In this document: positions 14,781-23,400 of the stretch, one piece after another
Layout: every line of letters starts with the position of its first letter
How positions within the stretch are numbered: position 1 is the stretch's first letter
Assembly: GCA_009774465.1 (NCBI GenBank)
Contig: VSNT01000023.1
Location: 1-36,647, forward strand
DNA length: 36,647 bases
Source: Lachnospiraceae bacterium
Lineage (GTDB): Bacteria; Bacillota_A; Clostridia; Lachnospirales; Lachnospiraceae
Direction of reading: 5' to 3'
Program-made: the position numbers and the translations under genes
The notes under the pieces: generated by a model
What the model saw: the letters and a program-made list of their open reading frames with translations, nothing else
What the model was told of the DNA's origin: nothing
The model's database searches: none

Positions 14781-16220
14781 ATGCTAAAAAGAAGTCTTGT
14801 AAAAAGTAAAATTACAATTCAGCCAATTCACATTCAACTACTGCATAATGAAGTATTTATGGGGCCCTGCCGATATGGGGAGGGAAATGACTTAACCTAT
14901 GAGGGAGAAATGTATGTAACAAGAAAGAAAATCATTGAGTTTGATGAGGATATTAAAAAAAATATCGACAGTAATGCTGCTGTTGTTCTTGATACAAAGC
15001 TTATGGAATGGAATGAAGATTTCATAGTTAAAGAAGACCACTTAAATAAGGTACTTGAAAATGATTCCCAGGTAGATTTATATCTTTTAACCGGCGGAAT
15101 GATTTCATACATAGCAAGCATCATTGCAGAACGTACAGGAAAGCCCATTGCCTTTTGTCCCGTATCAGGCTCTGCCTTTCCCCGGCTGGGCGGAATTGAT
15201 GCCGCCGCTTATCTGAAATCCAAAGGGATACAGGAAGTCTATAATGCACTTAACTATGATGATTTGAACAGCATTATCCGTGCCATAAAAGCAAGATATG
15301 CATTACGTCGGACAAAGACATTATATGCACTGCGGAATAATGTACTGTCTATTGGATGCGTCAGTTCATTTATCAATCTTTCTGATATCACAAAACGCTT
15401 TGGAATGGAAATCATCCATTACAACAGCCTTGAATTTTTTAATGAACTTGACCATATGTCATCTGAAGAGGAAGAAAAAGCAAAAGAACTGCTAAATGAA
15501 TTAACTACGCAGGCTAACAGCATTTCCATTCCAACTGAAGAAATGTTAAATGATGTAAGATTTTATATTATAGTAAATAAAATCCTCGATCGTTTTGAAT
15601 GCAATGCATTCACCCTGCCCTGTTTTGAATTGTGCGCAACCAAACAGTTAAACAATCGGCACTTTATGTTTTGTTTAACCCACTCTCTGTTAAAGGATGA
15701 AGGGATTGCTTCCGCCTGCGCCGCTGATGTAGGTTCTATTATCTCTCTGCAGATTTTAATGGCGATGGCTCAGAAAGCACCTCACATGGGCAATTGTGCA
15801 ATTTTCTGTAACGAACTTGAAAACAACAAAATGCGAATTCTTCATGATGTCTGTTCCAAATATATGAAGGGATACGATGCTGATCCACTTCCAATTGATT
15901 ATGTAAGTTATACCAAGGGAAACTGGGGTGCAACAATGCGCTATGACTTTGCAAAAGACATAGGTGAAACCATTACAATGATAAATATAAGCCCTGATAT
16001 GAGTAAAATCATGATCGGTCGGGGCACCATCTGCGGCGGAGAAGGATATCTGACACCGGAATGCACTCATGCAGTGGTATTCCACGTAACAGATTCCAGA
16101 GATTTTTATGAAAAGGAATCGCAGATTGGCCATCACTTTGCCTGGGTTTATGGCGACTATACAAAAGATTTAATCGCATTCGCCAAACTGATGAATTTGG
16201 AAGCAGTTCTTGCACTTTAA
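14781..16220 (+). CDS. L-fucose/L-arabinose isomerase family protein
   Basis: A 479-residue protein with the fold signature of the FucI/AraA-related isomerases (COG2407 type). The N-terminal half has a domain with LYLLTGGMISYIASIIAERT and PVSGSAFPRLGGIDAAAYL. The middle has VLSIGCVSSF and the C-terminal half has ASACAADVGSIISLQILMAM, which aligns with the metal-binding segment of the family, then MIGRGTICGGEGYLTPECTH. In that segment a Glu usual in true isomerases seems to be replaced by Ala, so activity on fucose should not be assumed. AAGGGAGA lies upstream of ATG 14781. The convergent neighbour is a sugar-sensing SorC-type regulator, which supports a sugar role. Confidence 0.7.
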   Translation: MLKRSLVKSKITIQPIHIQLLHNEVFMGPCRYGEGNDLTYEGEMYVTRKKIIEFDEDIKKNIDSNAAVVLDTKLMEWNEDFIVKEDHLNKVLENDSQVDLYLLTGGMISYIASIIAERTGKPIAFCPVSGSAFPRLGGIDAAAYLKSKGIQEVYNALNYDDLNSIIRAIKARYALRRTKTLYALRNNVLSIGCVSSFINLSDITKRFGMEIIHYNSLEFFNELDHMSSEEEEKAKELLNELTTQANSISIPTEEMLNDVRFYIIVNKILDRFECNAFTLPCFELCATKQLNNRHFMFCLTHSLLKDEGIASACAADVGSIISLQILMAMAQKAPHMGNCAIFCNELENNKMRILHDVCSKYMKGYDADPLPIDYVSYTKGNWGATMRYDFAKDIGETITMINISPDMSKIMIGRGTICGGEGYLTPECTHAVVFHVTDSRDFYEKESQIGHHFAWVYGDYTKDLIAFAKLMNLEAVLAL

Positions 16221-16235
16221 ATCCTCCATCGGATT

Positions 16236-17222
16236 CTAAAAACCAGACTCAACCTTAGCGCTTTCCGGCCTGCTGCCATCAATCAGCAATTTAAGTGCAG
16301 TTTTTTCATCTGTAATAAGAACATTGATCAGGCTGCCATTTAGTGCTCCGAGAATTGCCGGAGTCTTTTCCGGTCCCGCTGCAAAGCCAATAACATACTC
16401 TTTTTGTATTATATGCCGAATATCAATACTGATCATCAGGTCAAGAAGCTCACTTTGTATGAAACGCCCCTGTTTGTCATAGTAATGGCCACAGAACAGT
16501 CCCACTGCTTCTTTCTCCTGCAGCCTTCGAATCACTTCGCCGGAAAGATATTGTTTCCATAAGGAATTAGGACTGTCAAAATCAGCCCTACTTAAGGGCG
16601 ACACAACGATTGAAGCCTGGTCGGCATACTGCAATGCAGATGCAACCGCCGGAAGCGCTGATATTAATTCTTTATTTTGCCTGTCTTTCGCCAGAAAGGG
16701 CGCAAAAAGATGATGATAGGAACCATTATATGCTTTGGCAAAATTCCGCACAAGTTCCAATTCTCCATCATCATTATGTGAAGTATTAATCAAGCCAAAT
16801 AATTGTACCACATGAACAGGCAGTTCACGAAGCGGGCATAATGATTCAATCATAGAGCGGATCATACGCCCCCGTGTAATGCCTATAACAGAATCCGGGC
16901 GCAGAATAGAATCTAAATAACATGCCGTAAGGGATGCCACTTCATCACCAATCTCTTTCGAAAGCTCAGAGACAGGGGATAAAACCAATGCATCTTTTAA
17001 AGAAAAACGTCTGATTAATTCCTTTTGTAAAAAGCTGTTCGTATTTGGAAAGCCTGAAATGACAAATTGGACACAGCCTGTTTTACATGCTTCATTAATC
17101 AATCTTGAAACTGAGGATTTAGACATAAAAAACTGGTCCGCTATTTCGGACTGTGAAACATTTTCAATATAATAAAGTCTGGCAACAGCCTGCAAAAGCT
17201 GACGTCTGTCTGAAAAATTCAT
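16236..17222 (-). CDS. SorC/DeoR-type sugar-binding transcriptional regulator
   Basis: A 328-residue SorC-family regulator. The N-terminal HTH is ARLYYIENVSQSEIADQFFM with recognition helix SKSSVSRLINEA (about residues 13-46). The larger C-terminal sugar-phosphate-binding domain has IGITRGRMIRSMIESL, VVQLFGLINTS and a late FAAGPEKTPAILGALNGSLI block, all typical of the family. It is convergent with the FucI-like gene (15 bases between stops) and divergent from the cysteine desulfurase gene, with only 31 bases between start codons. Regulators of this family are normally controlled by a phosphorylated sugar. The target is probably the FucI-like gene. Confidence 0.88.
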   Translation of the reverse strand: MNFSDRRQLLQAVARLYYIENVSQSEIADQFFMSKSSVSRLINEACKTGCVQFVISGFPNTNSFLQKELIRRFSLKDALVLSPVSELSKEIGDEVASLTACYLDSILRPDSVIGITRGRMIRSMIESLCPLRELPVHVVQLFGLINTSHNDDGELELVRNFAKAYNGSYHHLFAPFLAKDRQNKELISALPAVASALQYADQASIVVSPLSRADFDSPNSLWKQYLSGEVIRRLQEKEAVGLFCGHYYDKQGRFIQSELLDLMISIDIRHIIQKEYVIGFAAGPEKTPAILGALNGSLINVLITDEKTALKLLIDGSRPESAKVESGF

Positions 17223-17253
17223 AAATGCTCTCTTTCTTATGGAGGATTATACT

Positions 17254-18399
17254 ATGGTTTATCTGGACAATTGCGCAACCACACAAGTAGGAAAAGAAGC
17301 TGCCGAAAAAGCTCTTGAAATGATGCGCACCAATTATGGCAACCCTTCATCACTGCATAATATGGGAACAACCGCTTTAAAAGCCCTCTACGAGGCAAGG
17401 TACTCTTTAGCTAAAGTAATCGCCGCACCTACAAACACCATTTATTTTACATCAGGAGCAACTGAAAGCAATAATCTTGCCATTCAGGGAGGCTGCGGCT
17501 GCGCTGAAATGGGAGTTAATAAAGGTCACATTGTAACTACAGCTATCGAGCACAGTTCAGTCCTTGGTGCCTGTAGAAAAATGGAGGAAAATGGATATCA
17601 TGTTACCTATATCCGGCCAGATCCCATCTCACACAGTATTAACGCCAATGACATTATAAATGCAGTGAATCCCAATACTGTTATGGTTTCTGTCATGGCC
17701 GTCAATAACGAAACCGGCGAAATCCTTCCTCTTAAGAAGATAATCAATGGTGTTAAAGCAAAAAACCAAAAAACATTAGTGCACTGTGACGCAACACAGT
17801 GTTTTGGAAAACTTCCATTCAAGCTGTATGAATATCCGGTAGATTATTTATCTGCCAGCGGCCACAAAATACATGCACCAAAAGGAATCGGTATTCTGTA
17901 TGTCAGAACCGGTCTGTTTCCTGTTCCCTTCAAGTATGGCGGTTCACAGGAAGGACAGATCAACCCTGGAACTGAGAGCGTTCCGCTCGCCTGTGCATTT
18001 GGTGCTGCTGCTGAATCATCTCTTAAATCTGCAGCGCAAAACATACAATACGTTACGCAGCTAAAAGAATATTTAATACAATCTCTTCAAACTGCATTCC
18101 CATATGTTTCTTTTCATGCACCGAAAAAAGTTTCTCCATATATACTGAATTTTTCTTTTCAGGGATATCTTTCAGAACATATATTGGATTACTGCAGTTT
18201 ACATGATATTTATCTTTCTGCCAGTTCAGCATGCACAAAAGGAAGAAAAAGCCATGTACTTAAAGCGGCTGGTTTTGATAAAGGACAGATAGATGGCGCA
18301 TTAAGAATCGGGCTGTCCATCTATAACACAAAAGAAGACATTGATCTTTTCATAAGTATATTATCTGATTTTTTTAATGATATTCACTCCATATCATGA
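17254..18399 (+). CDS. Cysteine desulfurase family protein (NifS/IscS-like, PLP-dependent)
   Basis: A 381-residue fold-type I PLP enzyme from the chosen start. MVYLDNCATT begins the protein. His100 in TTAIEHSS, Asp179 in HCDATQ and Lys205 in SASGHKIHAPKG (Schiff-base lysine) are in place. Cys327 in SSACTKGRKSH is the persulfide cysteine. The short SxACxxG loop resembles the compact desulfurases used for thio-tRNA or Fe-S sulfur supply in Firmicutes. I prefer ATG 17254 because GGAGG lies 8 bases upstream; the in-frame ATG at 17239 actually contains that ribosome binding site. No scaffold or tRNA-thiolation gene is adjacent, so its partner is unknown. Its end overlaps the convergent gntR gene by 16 bases. 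Confidence 0.9.
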   Translation: MVYLDNCATTQVGKEAAEKALEMMRTNYGNPSSLHNMGTTALKALYEARYSLAKVIAAPTNTIYFTSGATESNNLAIQGGCGCAEMGVNKGHIVTTAIEHSSVLGACRKMEENGYHVTYIRPDPISHSINANDIINAVNPNTVMVSVMAVNNETGEILPLKKIINGVKAKNQKTLVHCDATQCFGKLPFKLYEYPVDYLSASGHKIHAPKGIGILYVRTGLFPVPFKYGGSQEGQINPGTESVPLACAFGAAAESSLKSAAQNIQYVTQLKEYLIQSLQTAFPYVSFHAPKKVSPYILNFSFQGYLSEHILDYCSLHDIYLSASSACTKGRKSHVLKAAGFDKGQIDGALRIGLSIYNTKEDIDLFISILSDFFNDIHSIS

Positions 18400-19091
18400 G
18401 ACCGCCTGAAATTTTTCTCCACATTGGCAAGATGCTCATACATCATCTTACCCGCCTTTTCCTTGTCATGATCAAGCAGAGCGGACATGATTTCCTGATG
18501 AAAATAAGTTGCCTTATCTATCTGCTCATCATTCTTACTGGACTCTCTTTGATGTATGTCAATGGACGCATGGATGGTTTCGATAAACTTTATAAATATT
18601 TCGTTGTGGGAGCCTTTTGCAATGGATAGATGAAACATTTTGTCCATTTCGTATTTCTTTTTTATATTTTCAGAAGTAGCTTCCACTCTGCAGTATTTTT
18701 CCCGTTCTTTTAAATAAAGCTGAACAACATCCAGCTCTTCCTTCGTTGCGTTTTCTGCACAAAGACGAGCCGCTTCTGTCTCCATAATTTTTCTTAACTG
18801 CAGCATTTCCAGAACCGGCGTATCATCAAGCAGGGAAATGCTCCTTAAGGTAGAAGCAAGCATATCAGGATTATATTCATTAATAAAAGAGCCCTCGCCA
18901 TGTCTGGTAACCACAAGCCCTACCGCCGATAAGGAACGCAGAGCCTCCCGAATTGAAATTCTGGAAACCCCATATTCCTCAGCCATTTCCGCTTCTGTAG
19001 GAAGTTTATCCCCTGGGGATAATTTTTTATTTTGTATATCTTCAATAATTGAGTCTACAATACTGTCGCTGACGCTTTTCCGCTGTATCAT
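18384..19091 (-). CDS. FadR-subfamily GntR transcriptional regulator
   Basis: A 235-residue regulator. The N-terminal winged HTH reads KLSPGDKLPTEAEMAEEYGV then SRISIREALRSLSAVGLVVT and HGEGSFI, the classic GntR pattern. The helical C-terminal FCD domain (about residues 90-225) has EMLQLRKIMETEAARLC, the D..FH motif in EMDKMFHLSIAKGSHN, and YFHQEIMSALLDHD, which carry the usual metal/effector ligands (Asp and His). Such regulators commonly sense carboxylates or sugar acids. Stop codon region overlaps the cysteine desulfurase gene on the opposite strand. No metabolic genes adjoin it, so the target is not evident; an 11-bp inverted repeat in its upstream region suggests autoregulation. Confidence 0.88.
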   Translation of the reverse strand: MIQRKSVSDSIVDSIIEDIQNKKLSPGDKLPTEAEMAEEYGVSRISIREALRSLSAVGLVVTRHGEGSFINEYNPDMLASTLRSISLLDDTPVLEMLQLRKIMETEAARLCAENATKEELDVVQLYLKEREKYCRVEATSENIKKKYEMDKMFHLSIAKGSHNEIFIKFIETIHASIDIHQRESSKNDEQIDKATYFHQEIMSALLDHDKEKAGKMMYEHLANVEKNFRRSHDME

Positions 19092-19111
19092 GTGTAAAAA
19101 ATCCTTTCATG

Positions 19112-19182
19112 ATAAAATTTAAATGATGCCTGTACCGGCCTGCCTGGCCATCGTCACATGCATTTCATTAAATTTTATTATA
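19112..19182 (-). promoter_or_regulatory. gntR promoter region with 11-bp inverted repeat
   Basis: Arms ATAAAATTTAA (19112-19122) and TTAAATTTTAT (19168-19178) form an inverted repeat spanning the leader of the gntR gene. The second arm overlaps a perfect minus-strand -10 TATAAT (19177-19182); the matching -35, GTGAAC at 17 bp, is weak. A candidate autoregulatory operator. Confidence 0.45.
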
Positions 19183-19277
19183 TCATATATAAAAAGAATG
19201 TTCACGTATTTTTAAATGTTTGCAGGGCATCAATTGATTATCAATTTTCAGATTTCAGGAAATATATATAAATCCAG

Positions 19278-19305
19278 TTGATTTTCAAATCTCACACGAT
19301 ATAAT
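19278..19305 (+). promoter_or_regulatory. Promoter of the HTH-like gene
   Basis: -35 TTGATT (19278-19283), 16-bp spacer, perfect -10 TATAAT (19300-19305), about 45 bases upstream of the start codon. Confidence 0.65.
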
Positions 19306-19353
19306 AAATACATCAGGCTGCGCAAGCCGAAATACAACAACAGAGGATATTCC

Positions 19354-20460
19354 ATGCCAATTGAATTAACTCAATCATCTGCTATTGAATATGAAAATAT
19401 AATCTATGGGAATCTGACGCCGGCTATGGCCGCTGATTATCTGAGAAATGGTCAAATCATCATGCGGAGTTTTTCGGATACCTTAAAAGAAATGTATCCC
19501 GCTCCCGATCTGACCATGCGTCTGACAGATTTTTTTCTGGCAGTCACTCCTGATATGCCCCGTTCATCCATTTCCAAAAAAATACGCAACTGGGTTTCCG
19601 GCAAAAACCATCCCACCAAAAGAGAGGAGGTTTTCCGTATTGCTTTTGCCCTGCGCCTGAATGAACAACAGCTAAATTACCTCCTTTGTCTCTGCACTGA
19701 CTATTGTATCCAATACCGGGACAGCCGGGAGGTTATTCTTGCATGGTTTTTGCGCAATGAATATCCCTATCAGGATGCAGTCAAATTCTATTTATCTCTG
19801 CCCCCAGTCAGAGAATTAAACCTTGCAAGAACCATACGCACAGCTCATCTCACACATGAAATGCAGGCGGAATTTCAAATGGTTCACACATTGGATGATC
19901 TGCGAAGCTGTTATATCAAAAATCTGAATAATTTCGGTGCCATGCATTTAAGAGCATACTATCACTTTGATAAATTCTTAAATCTGCTTATCCATCCAAC
20001 GCCCTGCTGGGACAGTGATGTGGAGTCGGATTATTCCTTAGAAGCCATAATGCAGATCTATCTTTCCATGAATGTTCCTTCCAGCAGAAAACGCAAGGAT
20101 TACAATGTTATTCAAAAACTCCTTAAGCAAAACTGGCCCAATGCCACATCCATCAAAAATATCCGCAGCCACAAAGAAGATGTTCCCCGCAAGCTGCTGC
20201 TTTTACTTTATGTGATTACGGAAAATGAAATGTCGGATCCTGATTTTTACAGTGAACTGGACGAAGAATATACGCCTTTAGAAGAGCGGGTAGAATATCA
20301 CTGGTGGACTATAAATGCCATTTTAGAAGACTGCGGCATGGCGTCTCTTGATCCCCGCAATGCCGCAGACTGGTTAATTCTTTATGCAATTTCCTGCAAT
20401 ACGGAAGAATCCATGAGTGAACGATTGGAACAGGTAATTGCCTGCATATTTGATACATAA
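19354..20460 (+). CDS. Uncharacterised protein with HTH-like N-terminal region
   Basis: A 368-residue protein that I do not recognise. Residues about 55-115 look like a helix-turn-helix region: AVTPDMPRSSISKKIRNWVSG, then HPTKREEVFRIAFALRLNEQ, in the style of XRE-like domains that count amino-acid repeats. The remainder is helical and rich in aromatic residues with no signal peptide or membrane segment, so it is probably cytoplasmic. GAGGA precedes ATG 19354. The gene has its own promoter and converges on the end of the kinase/phosphatase operon with 6 bases between stops. The conserved position may point to a link with that system, possibly as a regulator, but the sequence does not prove it. 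Confidence 0.65.
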   Translation: MPIELTQSSAIEYENIIYGNLTPAMAADYLRNGQIIMRSFSDTLKEMYPAPDLTMRLTDFFLAVTPDMPRSSISKKIRNWVSGKNHPTKREEVFRIAFALRLNEQQLNYLLCLCTDYCIQYRDSREVILAWFLRNEYPYQDAVKFYLSLPPVRELNLARTIRTAHLTHEMQAEFQMVHTLDDLRSCYIKNLNNFGAMHLRAYYHFDKFLNLLIHPTPCWDSDVESDYSLEAIMQIYLSMNVPSSRKRKDYNVIQKLLKQNWPNATSIKNIRSHKEDVPRKLLLLLYVITENEMSDPDFYSELDEEYTPLEERVEYHWWTINAILEDCGMASLDPRNAADWLILYAISCNTEESMSERLEQVIACIFDT

Positions 20461-20466
20461 TCACTT

Positions 20467-23400
20467 TTATTGCAATGTATCATAATCAATTGGTGTATTA
20501 CCTGTTACGTAAGCATCATTCCATTCCCCATCGCTGTTCTGATAATGACTTCCAAAATAATATACCTTATTTTGATTATTAATGGGTTCCGACAGGTCTA
20601 TGTGGGTTATGCCAAACTCCATAACGCCATAGTTTTCCACCTTTCCATGAACCATAAATTCATACTCATCCCATCCGCAAACAGAGAAAAATCCCTCGTT
20701 TTTCAGTATTGTTCCGCTAAGAAGCTTAAGATTGGAGCAGTCGCTGACAAATTCTCCACTTTGTGCAATATCCACAGAACAATTCTGCAGTTTCAGATTT
20801 TCCCCCCTGTTTCGCAATACGCCGGCTTCAATGTTAAGATTACAATTATTTAACTCCGTATCTGATGTTGTATAAAAACAGGAGTGGGCTCCTGCATTGG
20901 AAAGAGTAACGGTACTGCCATTTATATGCATCTCTCCAAAGTTAAGAGGCATTGCAAATACGCTTTTATTCTGCAGCAGAATCTCACTGTCATACAGATT
21001 CAGCAATTTCATATCCTGAAAGGCAAATCCGGCTTCATTTTCCAATGTGAAAGCAGCTTTGCTTAATTCTATGGCAGCTCCCCATCCCCACATAACAGAG
21101 CTGTCCAATAGCAGAGTGCCATTTTCATCCACAATCAAATCTGATTCCCCTTCCATATAAATCTGTGCCTCTTCCTGCAATGTAATATCGCTTCCCTGCA
21201 AAGAAGAACCCTCTTTTAGCATTATAATGCTGCCATAATCTAAAATTGCCGCGCCATCTGCCATAGTCAGAGAACATTCATAATCAATAATCAGATTTTT
21301 TCTGATCGTCAAATCTTTATGGGCTATAATATCTCCCCTGATTATTACTGCTTCTGCTTTCGAAGATTCCAGGGCATTTAAAAGTTCTTCTTCATTTGTT
21401 ACCTCGGTCAGTCCCTTCTCATCCTCCGGCTCATGCAATGAAGTGTTGTATACTTTTATATCCGCACTGCCAATATCATATTCACCACTCCCAAAATAAA
21501 CGCCTGATCTGTCAGCATCAGCCCTGCCGCCATTTTCTATGCGGAAGATGCCATTATTTTCAAACATGGTATTTTCAAACCAGCCTTTATATCCTACTAT
21601 AAATTCACCGGTGTTATTAATCCATGCATCATTTAAAATTTCAGCTTCTTCCCTCACGTCTATCACACCGCCGGTTTTGTTCCAGAGCCTGCTGCCATTT
21701 AAAATTTCAAAACGTGAATTTTGTCCTGCTACAATTACATTTCCCAGGTTAGCCATATTTCCGCCGGATAAATAAAAATCATAGCAATTAAAATCTCCTA
21801 AATTCACCAACAGTGAATTTGTCCAAAAGCGGCTTGTATCACTGGCATCTATGGTTCCAAAGTTGATTACCGCACTTTTATCCTCAATCCACAAAGAAGC
21901 GCAGGGCATCTCTTCTGCCACTTCCATTATCAGTGTGTTATTGTTTATAATGGTTCCCCCATTGCGTGCCTGAAGATCTCCTGTCAGCGTCCCGTTATTT
22001 ATCAAAACTGCCCCTGCATTCACTACAAAATGGTACCACTTTCCTTCCTCATTCTGCATCGTTTTTACTGTCACACCTTCCGAAATACGAACCGGTACAT
22101 TAAAATCCAAATCACCCTTTAGTGTAATGTCCCCATCAATGCTAATTGGCTTTCCTGTTTCAATTGCACGCTGCAAAGATGTAAAATCTGTGACAGAATT
22201 CACATTGCTATTCTCAAAAACATCTTCCGATAAAACAAGCCGATGTTCCAAAGGTGACTCTACATTTCCGTTGTCCCCCTCTATAACAATGCAGGAAGCG
22301 TTATCCATCCATACAAAGGCATTATTGGATTGAAACATTCCTTTTTCTGTGACATGGAGGCAAAGATTTTTTCCATACATTCGAAGATATCCCGAGTAAC
22401 TCATATCCAGATTGCCTTCCACCTGCAGATACCCTTCTTCTGCAATAATCAGGCTGTCTATCGGCCAGAATACGCCTTCTGACAAAAGCACCGGTTTTGT
22501 GATTGCAGCCCTGCTCACTTCCATATAATCACAGTCAATAATCACCGCCTCGACTGTATTATCCTCCATTAATTTCTGGAATGTCTCATTATCACCGCCA
22601 GTAAAGGTAACAGCCTGGTCAAAAAGATGGGGATTTGTCTGTACCGCCTCCGTGTCTTTTTCTGCATTCAGAATATCGTCTTCTACATTCGTCTGTTTAT
22701 CTTCCCCGGCCTCTGCCTCCATGCTCTGGCTGTCAGCGCTTACAGCCTCACTTTTATTGGAGTAATTCATCCATATAGCTGAAAAAACTACGACACATAC
22801 CAGGATAATGCCGATTCCTAAAAGAAGCTTTGCTTTTTCAATATTCCATATATTGAAATGCCTGATAACCGGCTGTGCCGGCTCTGTCTGTACTGACGCC
22901 TCTTCCTGCACCGGCATTTCTTTCTGTACTGGCATCTCTTCCTGCACCGGCATTTCTTCCTGCATTGATGTCTCTTCCTGCGCTGACGTCTCTTCCTGTT
23001 CTGGCTCTGCTTTCTCTTCTCCGCCAGCCCTGCTCTCCGATATCCTGTCATGGGCAGTCTCTCCCACCTCATATGCAGGGCCTTCTTCCACATTTTCCCT
23101 TACAGGTTCCTGTACCGCAGCAAATGTTTTTTCAACTTCTTTAATTGCTTCCTCTGTCTCAGCTTTCTCCTCCGCTCCATCTCTCTCATCCGGCTGCTGG
23201 ATGTAAATCGCTCTCCACATTTCTTCCGCACTTGCAAATCGGCGGTTGGGCTGGAGCTTCATGCCTTTCAGCAGGGCTTTCTCCCGCCCCGCCGACAAAT
23301 GAATTCCAAGCTTGCCCGGCAGAAGCAGTTCGTCCTCGGTAATACGGTCCAATGCCTGAGGCGGAACCTTTCCGGTCAGGCAGTAATAAATCGTGGCACT

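Noticed and set aside
22891..23001. Regular repeats that could suggest a CRISPR array
   Set aside because: The 18-bp units are contiguous, in-frame and without unique spacers; no cas genes are present.
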